This document shows positions 15,972 through 23,509 of a stretch of 64,000 nucleotides of DNA, in pieces. The number at the start of each line of letters is the position of its first letter. The first letter of the stretch is position 1. The notes beneath the pieces were generated by a model that saw only the letters and a program-made list of their open reading frames with translations, was not told where the DNA came from and made no database searches. The stretch covers positions 608,264-672,263 of the forward strand of contig NZ_JBGCCH010000003.1 of NCBI RefSeq assembly GCF_041261205.1. Reading direction: 5' to 3'. This DNA comes from Catenulispora sp. MAP5-51. GTDB taxonomy: Bacteria > Actinomycetota > Actinomycetes > Streptomycetales > Catenulisporaceae. The translations under genes and the position numbers were made by a program.

Positions 15972-16505
15972 TCAGAGCTCGAACAGAGGGTTGGCGGCCG
16001 CGTCCAGCGTCAGCTTCCAGCCGTCGGCCAGCCGGGCTCCTCCGAGGCTCCTTCTTTCGACCCGGAGGGCAGAACCTTGCTTCTCCAGAGCGGCGAGCAT
16101 CTGAACGACGCTCGTGCGCGACAGGGCGGTGGCCCACGCGATGTCCTCGATCGACAACCCTGGGCGGAGCCCCATAGCGGTCAGAACCTTGTCGCGTGCA
16201 CAAGGCGCGAACAGCGCTCGGGCCATAGGCAGTGCGCCGGAGCCAGCCAGTAGATCAAGCATGGCCGGAGAGGCGGACCAGACAAGGAGAGCGGAAAGAC
16301 CGTCGATGCTCGTCCTGCTGAGGCACACTGCTGCGCCGAGCGACTCGAAGCGGCGGAGCGCGCGGCGCGTCGTGGCCAGGGATAGGCCCGTGATTCCGGC
16401 AAGGCCAGTCGCCGTCACCTCGCGACGCTGCACGAGCGCGACCAACGCTGCCCGCTCGCTGGCTGAGAATCGCGGAACCTCTTTGGTCTTGCAGTTGGAG
16501 GACAT
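15972..16505 (-). CDS. Tandem winged-helix DNA-binding regulator
   Basis: A 177-residue protein with two winged-helix units. Unit 1 is residues about 12-70 (FSASERAALVALVQ, VTATGLAGITGLSLATTRRALRRFESLG). Unit 2 is about 100-160 (MARALFAPCARDKVLTAMGLRPGLSIEDIAWATALSRTSVVQMLAALEKQG). The ATG at 16505 is chosen because the homology starts there and AAAGGTG lies upstream; the frame extends to 16865 without support. It faces away from the SpdB operon and is divergent from the GNAT-like gene, so it probably represses one or both of them. Confidence 0.7.
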   Translation of the reverse strand: MSSNCKTKEVPRFSASERAALVALVQRREVTATGLAGITGLSLATTRRALRRFESLGAAVCLSRTSIDGLSALLVWSASPAMLDLLAGSGALPMARALFAPCARDKVLTAMGLRPGLSIEDIAWATALSRTSVVQMLAALEKQGSALRVERRSLGGARLADGWKLTLDAAANPLFEL

Positions 16506-16734
16506 GGGCGCACCTTTCGTCGCTCTGGCGGGTGCTCCCATCGCTGCATATCGGGACGAGCCTGTTCGCTCCTCCATCGGTGATCTGTGGACAACTGCCC
16601 CGGTCGGGGTGACAAGGTATTGACCTCTGACCTTCAGGTGCGCAAGCCTGGAGGGTTCCCCGGCCATGTGGCGCGCCATCACGGCAGGGCTTGCCTGCCC
16701 GATTTCCGGTGCGGTGCGTCTTAGCCTCAGGAGC
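16506..16734. promoter_or_regulatory. Divergent promoter region between winged-helix regulator and GNAT-like gene
   Basis: About 230 bases lie between the two divergent starts. A TTGACC hexamer lies at 16620-16625 on the plus strand. A short dyad (CCCCggtcGGGG) at about 16600 and the divergent geometry suggest binding sites for the regulator. Exact promoters cannot be fixed from sequence alone. Confidence 0.3.
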
Positions 16735-17313
16735 GTGAGAAAGACGATCTCCCGCGCGATCCTCGACGACGGGTTCTTGCAGCAGCTCGCAGACACGAAC
16801 GGGGTTTGTCTCGGGCCGTGCGGCCGCCGGGTTCGACTGCGCCGCTGGGCGAACATGGTCATCACGCCGATCCGTGTTCGGGAACAGGGTGGGATCGGTT
16901 GGAGGGCGTTCCTCTTCGTGTCGTGCCTGCTGGGCGGCTACGGGGCATTGCTGTGGGAGGAGCACTCGCCAAAAGTCACCGCGATCCTCCACACGAGCCG
17001 GCATGCCGGCCTCGATCTCCGCATCGCGCCAGCCGACGACGGACCGGCCTGGGTGATCACGAGCTTCTGGGCCTGGCCGACCGGTCATGGACGCGGGCTG
17101 GATGTCATCACCGCGGTCTTGGCCGCAGCGGACGCGACCGGGACCACGCTGCTGCTCGACGCGGCCAACCGATGGTTGGCCGCTGAGTACTACGCCCCGC
17201 TCGGCTTTGCCGTCCGCCCCGGGCAGGAGCAGGCCAAGCGGCCCTGGATAGAACGCGTACCCGGTGCGGTGCATGCTGAGGCTGCGTCGATCGCGCGCGC
17301 TGACGTAGCCTGA
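16735..17313 (+). CDS. GNAT-like acetyltransferase-fold protein
   Basis: A 192-residue protein. The C-terminal half carries the N-acetyltransferase pattern: GHGRGLDVITAVLAAADATGTTLLLDAANRW-like acetyl-CoA loop and helix, then AAEYYAPLGFAV, which matches the family's A-x-x-Y-Y-x-x-x-G-F strand. The N-terminal half is divergent, with a hydrophobic stretch (WRAFLFVSCLLGGYGALLW). GTG 16735 has CAGGAG directly upstream; the frame is also open from 16666. Substrate unknown. It precedes an APH-type kinase gene in the same direction. Confidence 0.6.
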   Translation: MRKTISRAILDDGFLQQLADTNGVCLGPCGRRVRLRRWANMVITPIRVREQGGIGWRAFLFVSCLLGGYGALLWEEHSPKVTAILHTSRHAGLDLRIAPADDGPAWVITSFWAWPTGHGRGLDVITAVLAAADATGTTLLLDAANRWLAAEYYAPLGFAVRPGQEQAKRPWIERVPGAVHAEAASIARADVA

Positions 17314-17369
17314 TCGGCAGGTGCTCGTCGAGTCTGGAGGATCCCCTGTTTGCCCAGGTAGCACGGGAA

Positions 17370-18218
17370 GTGCTGGTCGATGCCGCGTCTCGCGCAGGTC
17401 TGCCCCGGGACGGTTGGCGAACCCTTCGGATAGGCGAGCGCGCGGTGTACCTGCACAATGCGAAGGGCTTGGTCGCCAAGGTCGGCCGCTCCGCCGAACG
17501 GTTCGTGCCTGCTGCACGGGAGGTGCGTGTTGCTGAATGGCTGATCTCTAGTGGCGTGCCAGCCGAGCTCCCCCTCGACGTCGAGCAACCTGACCCACGC
17601 TGCGCGCTACCGGTCACGTTCTGGCACGCGATAACTGGCGACTGGACCACCCCGGATCGGCTAGCAGAGATCCTCAGGGAGCTGCACAAGTTGACTCCGC
17701 CAGCACATCTTGCGCTGCCGCAGCTTGACCCATTCGCGAGGATGCGCCAGCGGCTGGCCGGTTCGTCCGGCCTCGATGCCGCGATCCGCAGTGAGCTGGA
17801 ATCGATGATCGCTCAGCGAGAGGTCGAGCTGCCCGCTGCTCTGGGCGGCAGAGACCAGGTCGTTCTCCACGGCGATGCCAACATCGGCAACATTCTGCTC
17901 ACGCTTGAGAACGAGGCGATCCTGTTCGATCTGGAAGGCTTCTGCCTCGGACCCCGCATCTGGGACTTGATGATCACTGCCGTGTATCGCGACCTAGGCT
18001 GGCACACCGAGCCTGAATACGCCGGGTTCTGCGATGTCTACGGCGAAGATCCCTCGGACGATCCTGCTTTCGCCACTGTCGAGGCGGTCCAACTACTGCG
18101 GATGGTCTGCTGGCTGGCGCAGCGGGCCACAGACGACCCGGTCATCGGCGAGGAGTTCGCGACGCGGCTCGCCGACCTTCGTGACCCGGGCCGGCCGCGT
18201 CGTTGGCATCCGTACTAG
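17370..18218 (+). CDS. Aminoglycoside phosphotransferase-fold (APH) kinase
   Basis: A 282-residue protein-kinase-like phosphotransferase. It has the catalytic loop VLHGDANIGNIL (residues about 165-176; H-G-D-x4-N) and the Mg-binding DLEGF (DFG equivalent), then LGPRIWDLM. The N-terminal lobe has the nucleotide-binding Lys in GLVAKVGRS. In the family these enzymes phosphorylate aminoglycosides, choline or other small alcohols; the target here is not evident. Translation may begin upstream at CTG 17346, where GGAGGA is better placed. It follows the GNAT-like gene by about 55 bases. Confidence 0.82.
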   Translation: MLVDAASRAGLPRDGWRTLRIGERAVYLHNAKGLVAKVGRSAERFVPAAREVRVAEWLISSGVPAELPLDVEQPDPRCALPVTFWHAITGDWTTPDRLAEILRELHKLTPPAHLALPQLDPFARMRQRLAGSSGLDAAIRSELESMIAQREVELPAALGGRDQVVLHGDANIGNILLTLENEAILFDLEGFCLGPRIWDLMITAVYRDLGWHTEPEYAGFCDVYGEDPSDDPAFATVEAVQLLRMVCWLAQRATDDPVIGEEFATRLADLRDPGRPRRWHPY

Positions 18219-18257
18219 GCCTTTGCTTGTGAGCTCCAGTTAGGCGGAGTCTCGATG

Positions 18258-18805
18258 TCAATCGGGAGGGGCTGGCAAGCTGGCCGAACCGTTCTGCGCC
18301 GACGCTATGGAAGCGTTCCGACGCTGCCGTTCAGCCAGGCTCGGCCGGGCGACGAGGCTTCGGACGGGCTCGTCGATCCCCACCAGGTGCCGACGAGCAG
18401 CGTTGATGAACGCCAATCGGCTGGCCTCGATGGGCCCACGGACCGCCGCCCACTGCTCCTCGGTAGTTACCAGCCCGTCCTTGATGAGGGAGCCGTAGTC
18501 CCAAAATCTCAGATCCATCTGTTGGGCAGCTTCGACGATCCGGCTATCAGCGACCATCTGGAGCACCGTCAGAGACTCGTTCCAAGGTGCCCACTGCACC
18601 TTCGGCGCGGACGGATCCTGGAAACAGTGGCGCAGGGCGAGCTGCACCTTCGTTGCTTCACGCAGAATGGCGGTACAGCTTCTGCCTGCCGGTCACGGGC
18701 CCAGTGCCGAGCCTGCGCGCGGAAGGCGATCCTCCCACCAAGTACGACGCCGGTCATGGTCGTCAGGACCCCAGCAGCAGCTGGAATCAAGATATCGAGA
18801 TGCAT
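18258..18805 (-). pseudogene. Frameshifted membrane-anchored protein of actinobacterial type
   Basis: Two reading frames make one protein. From ATG 18805, a membrane helix (residues 3-25; ILIPAAAGVLTTMTGVVLGG) runs into RAQARHWARDRQ. The natural continuation CTAILREATKVQLALRHCF then lies in another frame and continues to PAPPD at the 3' end. The join at about 18680-18690 needs one extra base (or two fewer). This means a single-base deletion, a sequencing error or programmed shifting. In intact form it would be about 180 residues with one N-terminal membrane helix and a helical cytosolic domain (WNESLTVLQMVADSRIVEAA, FINAARRHLVG). Function unknown. The plus-strand frame over the same bases is a shadow. 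Confidence 0.6.
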
Positions 18806-18937
18806 GCGCCCCCTCGGCAACAAAGGACGTGCCCTGACTTAAGACTCGCTGATCGGTCACGATCCGTCGAGGGGTGATGGTGTGACAAGCTCTGAGCGCA
18901 GGTTCGAAGGCCTTTCGGGCTGCTTCCCGCACGGCGG

Positions 18938-20272
18938 CTACCTGTCTGAAGCGGACTTTTCCAGAAAGTCAGCCACGGCGGCGACCGAGGAGTGTGGCGC
19001 GGCCTTCGCGCGTAGCCGCTGAAGGTAGGCCGCGGTACGTCGTGAGGCCAGGGCGGTCGCGTGCGGCAGCACCTCGTTCGCGACGTCGGCGCCGTGCTCA
19101 GCCTCGCCGACCCCGAACAGGGCCTCGGCGTAGACGATCCGAGAGAAGACCCGGCTGCGAGGCGAACCCTGTTCTCGAAACGCTAGGCAGGTCTCAGCTG
19201 CGGCGACCGCTTGCGTGTGATCTCCGAGGTCCCGGTGGCAGTGGGCGGCCTCGTCGGTGAACTCACACGGGTCGAAGTACGCGATCCATGGCGGCATCTT
19301 CGGGTCAGTGCGACTCAGCGCCATTTCGGAGCGTGACAGAGCACGTTGGCAGGCAGAGCGGTCGCCGAGGCCCGCCGCCGCGCGGGCCTCCATCGCGTGA
19401 AACTGAGCGCGCAGCGTGCTGCTGCCGTCGCTGGGGACGCTGCCGACGGCTCCCCGCGCGATGACCAGCGCCGTGCGCGGGTCGCCGATGTAGTTGGCCT
19501 GGTGGCTCATCGCCGATAGCACGCTGGCACCGAGCGCGCGATCGCCGGCCGCTTGTGCGAGGGCGAGCGCGTGCACAAAGCAGTTCCCCGCAGTGTCGGG
19601 TTTGCCGGTGTCGTAGGCCATCCAACCGGTGAGCAGCGTGAACTCGGCCGCGGCGGTAAACAGGGCACGGCCGACGGCGTCGCTGAAGGTGCCGTCAAGC
19701 AGAGGTGAAACACAGTCGGCGAGGTACCGGACCGCGGCATCACGCGCCCGCCCGCCGCCGTACTCGTTGTCTAGGTAGACGAAGGTGCTGAGGGTGGAAC
19801 GCAATGCATCGACGTCCGCCATTCCCACACGCTGAACACCGTCCCGCGCGACGCTCCCAACCGGCTCGGCAGTCAGCCAGCCCAGCACCGGTCCAATGAG
19901 ATCGGCACCATGGCGCGCCGCCGTGCCATCGGCGTCGGCACGCCAGAGTTCGGCGGTGACGCGCAGCGCCTCCACCGGGTCGGTCACCATCCGCAGGGCG
20001 TCCGGCGCGGGGGTGTTGTGACTGTCGAACCCGAGGTCGGCCGAGGTGATGGTACGGCCGAGCTTCTCGCTGAGAACCGTGGCGATCAGCTGTGGTGCGG
20101 CGCCCCGAGGCTGCTGCCCGTCCAGCCAACGACCGATCTGAGTGTGGGAGGTGTGCACCGGCACCCCGGCGGATTCGGCCGCGTCGCAGATCCGTCGTGC
20201 GAACCCGGATGCCGAGAACTTGGCCTCGGCCAATGCTGCGGCGAGAAGCCGGTTCGGTTCCCTGTCCGTCAT
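18938..20272 (-). CDS. Regulator with HTH and TPR-like repeats
   Basis: A 444-residue protein with an N-terminal XRE-like DNA-binding unit (residues about 10-65; FARRICDAAESAGVPVHTSHTQIGRWLDGQQP) followed by about 350 residues of helical TPR-like repeats (ALALAQAAGDRALGASVLSAMSHQANY and similar). Such proteins are common in Streptomyces near secondary-metabolite and mobile-element genes and may sense a ligand or partner. ATG 20272 is chosen because the homology starts there; the frame is open to 21478 but overlaps other genes. It is divergent from the ATPase/MurA operon and may control it. Confidence 0.78.
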   Translation of the reverse strand: MTDREPNRLLAAALAEAKFSASGFARRICDAAESAGVPVHTSHTQIGRWLDGQQPRGAAPQLIATVLSEKLGRTITSADLGFDSHNTPAPDALRMVTDPVEALRVTAELWRADADGTAARHGADLIGPVLGWLTAEPVGSVARDGVQRVGMADVDALRSTLSTFVYLDNEYGGGRARDAAVRYLADCVSPLLDGTFSDAVGRALFTAAAEFTLLTGWMAYDTGKPDTAGNCFVHALALAQAAGDRALGASVLSAMSHQANYIGDPRTALVIARGAVGSVPSDGSSTLRAQFHAMEARAAAGLGDRSACQRALSRSEMALSRTDPKMPPWIAYFDPCEFTDEAAHCHRDLGDHTQAVAAAETCLAFREQGSPRSRVFSRIVYAEALFGVGEAEHGADVANEVLPHATALASRRTAAYLQRLRAKAAPHSSVAAVADFLEKSASDR

Positions 20273-20465
20273 CGCATCTGCGCTCTCCGTGAGGGATTCG
20301 GTCCGTTCCAGGATGACACCGCGTCGCGGTATCTGTTGGCTGACTGGCACCGGATGTGCGCGTGAATGCACATATGCACAGCCCGTGTGCGCTGCCTGCG
20401 ATGCCTGTCGTGCCGTTGTCTGGAAGACAGACAGGACCACGGCATCGTTCGGATCGGAGCATCCG

Positions 20466-20921
20466 TTGGAGACCAAGGCAGCAGGACCTGAACAGCAGCG
20501 TCTTGACGACGCGGCGCAGGTCTGCACGGCGGTCCCGCTGAACGCGACTGCACCGGGGGCAGCGCGGACGTTCGTTAGGGAGACACTCGAAGACCTCGGC
20601 TTGGCCGTCCTGATAGATGACGCCGCTTTGCTCGTCAGCGAGCTGGCAACGAACGCCCTCCGCCATGCCGGCGGCGAGCAGATCGACGTAGCGGTCCTCC
20701 CTGAAGACGGGCGGGTCGTATTCCAAGTCTTCGACGCGGACGCGGTGCTGCCCCGCTCTCGCGAGATGCCATCGATAGACCCCGGCGATACGGCTTCCTT
20801 GCCGGAAGGCGGTATGGGCCTGGCGATCATCCAGGCGGTCGCGGCGTCCTGGGGTCGCTGCCCTGTACCCGGCGGGAAGTTGACCTGGTTCACCCTGAAG
20901 AGGCCGGAGGCATGCGCGTGA
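20466..20921 (+). CDS. Serine-kinase-type histidine-kinase-like ATPase (anti-sigma-like)
   Basis: A 151-residue GHKL ATPase of the RsbW/SpoIIAB class. It has the N-box LVSELATNALRHA (residues about 57-69), the G1-like segment VFQVFDADAVLP, and the G2 box GGMGLAIIQAVAASWG. In this class the kinase usually binds or phosphorylates a partner in an anti-sigma or partner-switch system; no sigma or anti-anti-sigma gene adjoins. TTG 20466 has GGAG 8 bases upstream. A GTG at 20385 in the same frame is an alternative start. It overlaps the MurA-like gene by 10 bases. Confidence 0.75.
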   Translation: METKAAGPEQQRLDDAAQVCTAVPLNATAPGAARTFVRETLEDLGLAVLIDDAALLVSELATNALRHAGGEQIDVAVLPEDGRVVFQVFDADAVLPRSREMPSIDPGDTASLPEGGMGLAIIQAVAASWGRCPVPGGKLTWFTLKRPEACA

Positions 20922-22195
20922 GTCCGAGCGTCATCGAAGTGCGCGGCGGGATCCCGCTGCAAGGAACGGTCTCCGTTGACGGCTCGAAGAACGCCTGCCT
21001 GCCCTTGTTGGCCGCTGCCGCGACACTCGGCACCGGTGTCCGGCTGACCGGCGTGCCCGACTCCACCGATGTCGTGAGCATGATCCGGCTGCTCGACCAG
21101 GCCGGCTGGCCAGTCTGGCAGGAACAGAGCGACGTCGGGGTCGGCGCACCGCTGGGCACGCCTATAGGCGGACTCGCGGAGGCTGCGGCGATCCGTGCGT
21201 CCCACTACCTGATTCCCGCCCTGCTCTCGACCCACGGGACCGCCCGGCTGCCGTGGCCCGGCGGCAGCGCGGTCGGCGACCGTGGGATGCAACTGCACTT
21301 CGCCGTCTACGAGGCGTTCGGCGACCGTGCCGAAGTCGATGCCGACGGCTACGTGGTGAGCGCGGGACAGCGCTCGTCTCGTCTGGCGAAGATCACCCTG
21401 CCGTTTCGAAGTCGCGGTGCGACGATCATCGCCCTGCTGCGGGCCGTGGTCGCCGGACGAGCAGTCCGGATCGAGCAACCGAACACGGCTCCCGAAACGC
21501 AGGCCGTGATCTCCGCTCTGCGAACCGCGGACTGGGAGTGCACGTCGGAAGCCTCCTTGCTGACGGCCGTGCCGCCATCAACACCCTCGACGGCCCGCCG
21601 TTCGTGGGCGGTCCCGGGTGACTGGATCGAGGCTGGAACCCTGGCCTGCGCGATCGCGGCCACAGGCGGGTCCGGGACTATCAGCGGAGCTGATACCCAC
21701 GACCTGGTCGTGCTCGTCAACGCGCTCAGACACCTGGGCGTGGCGGCCGAGGCCGAGGCGACGGCGGTCGTCGTCGACGCGACGGTTGGACGACCCACCA
21801 GGAACCTGCGCGCGATCGCCACCCGCAACCCCGGCGGCCTGGAGGCCGACTTCGAACCCGCACTGCTGGTCGCCGCCTCGGGACGACGCGGACGTCACCG
21901 ATTCGCGGACGCGATCAACCCGGGCCGACACGGCAACCTGCTACCCCAACTCGCCCGGTTCGGACTGGCCACCAAACCGGTCAGTGCGACGGAATGCCTG
22001 ATCGAGGGCCCGCAGAGGCTCTCCGCCGCCACGGTCGAGGCCACCGACGTCTATACGGGCACCGCCCTGCTGGTGGCTGGATGTGCAGCGACCGGCACCA
22101 CAGTGCTCCATCGACCCGCGCAGATTCGTCGCGGCCACCCTGACCTGCCCGGAAAACTGCGCGCCCTCGGTGCCGAGATCAAGGAGAGCCGATGA
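20912..22195 (+). CDS. MurA-like enolpyruvyl transferase paralogue with Cys-to-Ser active site
   Basis: A 427-residue member of the EPSP synthase/UDP-GlcNAc enolpyruvyl transferase family. It has the MurA-type start (GTVSVDGSKNACLPLLAA, Lys26 and Asn27), RASHYLIPALLSTHG, the loop PGGSAVGDRGMQLH and the final RGHPDLPGKLRALGAEI. In MurA the loop holds the catalytic Cys (PGGC); here residue 119 is Ser. It is probably not the cell's main MurA; a role in a special metabolite or in wall precursor supply is possible. It is coupled to the ATPase gene upstream and a small gene downstream by short overlaps. Confidence 0.85.
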   Translation: MRVSPSVIEVRGGIPLQGTVSVDGSKNACLPLLAAAATLGTGVRLTGVPDSTDVVSMIRLLDQAGWPVWQEQSDVGVGAPLGTPIGGLAEAAAIRASHYLIPALLSTHGTARLPWPGGSAVGDRGMQLHFAVYEAFGDRAEVDADGYVVSAGQRSSRLAKITLPFRSRGATIIALLRAVVAGRAVRIEQPNTAPETQAVISALRTADWECTSEASLLTAVPPSTPSTARRSWAVPGDWIEAGTLACAIAATGGSGTISGADTHDLVVLVNALRHLGVAAEAEATAVVVDATVGRPTRNLRAIATRNPGGLEADFEPALLVAASGRRGRHRFADAINPGRHGNLLPQLARFGLATKPVSATECLIEGPQRLSAATVEATDVYTGTALLVAGCAATGTTVLHRPAQIRRGHPDLPGKLRALGAEIKESR

Positions 22196-22386
22196 CGCGG
22201 CGAAACAACCGACATGAGCGCACTGAATGTCGTCCGTCGGCGGCCGAAGACCGGATCATCCGCGACGTATACGGCTGCGATTCAGGCCGCAGCTGTGCTC
22301 AGACGACGCTTGAGCAGCGCTTCTACTTCGAGAAGCAGATCGCCGAACGCATCGCTGGGCTGCCGACCCGTCCGGAGGGGACATGA
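22192..22386 (+). CDS. Small protein of unknown function
   Basis: A 64-residue, charged protein joined to its neighbours by 4-base overlaps on both sides (22192-22195 and 22383-22386), which supports it as a real gene of the operon. It contains a Cys pair (CDSGRSC) and a helical C-terminus (LEQRFYFEKQIAERIAGL). No family recognised. Confidence 0.55.
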   Translation: MTRRNNRHERTECRPSAAEDRIIRDVYGCDSGRSCAQTTLEQRFYFEKQIAERIAGLPTRPEGT

Positions 22387-22970
22387 CGCTGCACATAGAT
22401 GCCGTGGCCGAGTCGATCCTTGCCGGATTCATCGTCACGTTGCGGTCTGCACGCACGAATGCCGATCTCACGCAGAACGAGGTTGCCTCCGGCATGCTCG
22501 TACGCGGTAGAGCGATCTCAGAGTGGGAGTGCGGCACGATCCAACCCAAGCTGGGGAACCTCATCGAGTGGTCCGGACGGCTCCACTACCGCTTTGTGGT
22601 CCTTGGTCAAGATGGTGAACCACTGCGCGGACCCTCGATCCGGAGGCCGGGCGAGGCCTGGGAACACTTCGAACGCAGGAGGCTGGCGTCCCCGCTGAGA
22701 AATCGGCGCATGGCTCTTGGCCTCTCGCAGACGGACCTCGGCCGTCTCGTCGGCGTCAGCAAGGACTCGGTCCAGCGCTGGGAGCTCGCTTGCGTACCGC
22801 CGCGGCCGATCGCGCACGTCGTGTGGGCACAGAAGCTGGGATACGCCCTTGGCCTGTGGCGGGTCCGTAGTCAGCGAGGCACGAGGATCTGCGGGTCGTG
22901 CCGTGACGGCGGCCCGCAGATGGCAGACTCCGAGACGCGTCGTCGTCCTGGCAGACCTGGAGGTTTTTGA
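22383..22970 (+). CDS. Double XRE-type helix-turn-helix protein
   Basis: A 195-residue DNA-binding protein with two XRE-like domains. The first is at about residues 15-55 (LRSARTNADLTQNEVASGMLVRGRAISEWECG). The second is at about 100-140 (RNRRMALGLSQTDLGRLVGVSKDSVQRWE). Two such domains in one chain can bind a repeated operator. A C-x2-C pair and basic tail close the protein. It overlaps the small gene upstream by 4 bases and the GNAT gene downstream by 1 base. It probably regulates this locus. Confidence 0.72.
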   Translation: MTLHIDAVAESILAGFIVTLRSARTNADLTQNEVASGMLVRGRAISEWECGTIQPKLGNLIEWSGRLHYRFVVLGQDGEPLRGPSIRRPGEAWEHFERRRLASPLRNRRMALGLSQTDLGRLVGVSKDSVQRWELACVPPRPIAHVVWAQKLGYALGLWRVRSQRGTRICGSCRDGGPQMADSETRRRPGRPGGF

Positions 22971-23509
22971 TGTTCGCGATGCGGCCGGCCTGCCCGGATG
23001 ACGTGCCCGCTGTAGCCAGGGTCATCACCGCGCGGTCCGAATGGATGGAGCAGCAGGGTCTGCCCAGCTGGCGCGAGGTCGCCGACGACCTGGCCGGCCA
23101 AGCCGCCGACTCCGACACGCTGATGTGGGTCCTCACAGCCGATGACCAGGTGATTGGCTGCACGACGCTCGCCGACGATCGGCCGGCATGGGGCTGGACA
23201 CCGGAGCAGGCGGCTCAAGACGCGTTCTACCTCTTCACGACATGCACGCACCCCGGATGGCGGCATGCCAAGCCGGGGTCACTCATCGCGTGGTGGGCCG
23301 TGGACAAGGCTGCCCGCGATGGCAAGGAGTTCGTCCGGCGAGGCACGGTCGAGACCAGCCTTGTGCGGTACTACGCCGCACAGGGCTTCGAGTTGGTCCA
23401 CGAGGTCCAGCGCAAGAACAACCTCGTGTACCTGATGGCCCGCCGCGCTCAGCGCCTTCCGGAGGTGGAGCGCATGTTCGCGGCGGGCTCTGCGGCGCCG
23501 ATCAGCTGA
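22970..23509 (+). CDS. GNAT family N-acetyltransferase
   Basis: A 179-residue GNAT protein. It starts with the usual AMRPACPDDVPAVARVI motif. The strand-helix core includes VLTADDQVIGCTTL, the acetyl-CoA-binding region LFTTCTHPGWRHAKPGSLIAWWAVDKA, and ETSLVRYYAAQGFELVHEV. The ATG at 22970 overlaps the preceding stop. It is convergent with, and overlaps by 8 bases, the asparagine-synthetase-type cyclase. Albusnodin-type lasso clusters also pair an acetyltransferase with such a cyclase, but here the two genes lie on opposite strands, so a link is only suggested. Confidence 0.8.
   Translation: MFAMRPACPDDVPAVARVITARSEWMEQQGLPSWREVADDLAGQAADSDTLMWVLTADDQVIGCTTLADDRPAWGWTPEQAAQDAFYLFTTCTHPGWRHAKPGSLIAWWAVDKAARDGKEFVRRGTVETSLVRYYAAQGFELVHEVQRKNNLVYLMARRAQRLPEVERMFAAGSAAPIS

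Noticed and set aside
20273..21478. N-terminal extension of the XRE-TPR regulator frame
   Set aside because: It runs antisense through the ATPase and MurA-like genes; homology begins at the ATG at 20272.
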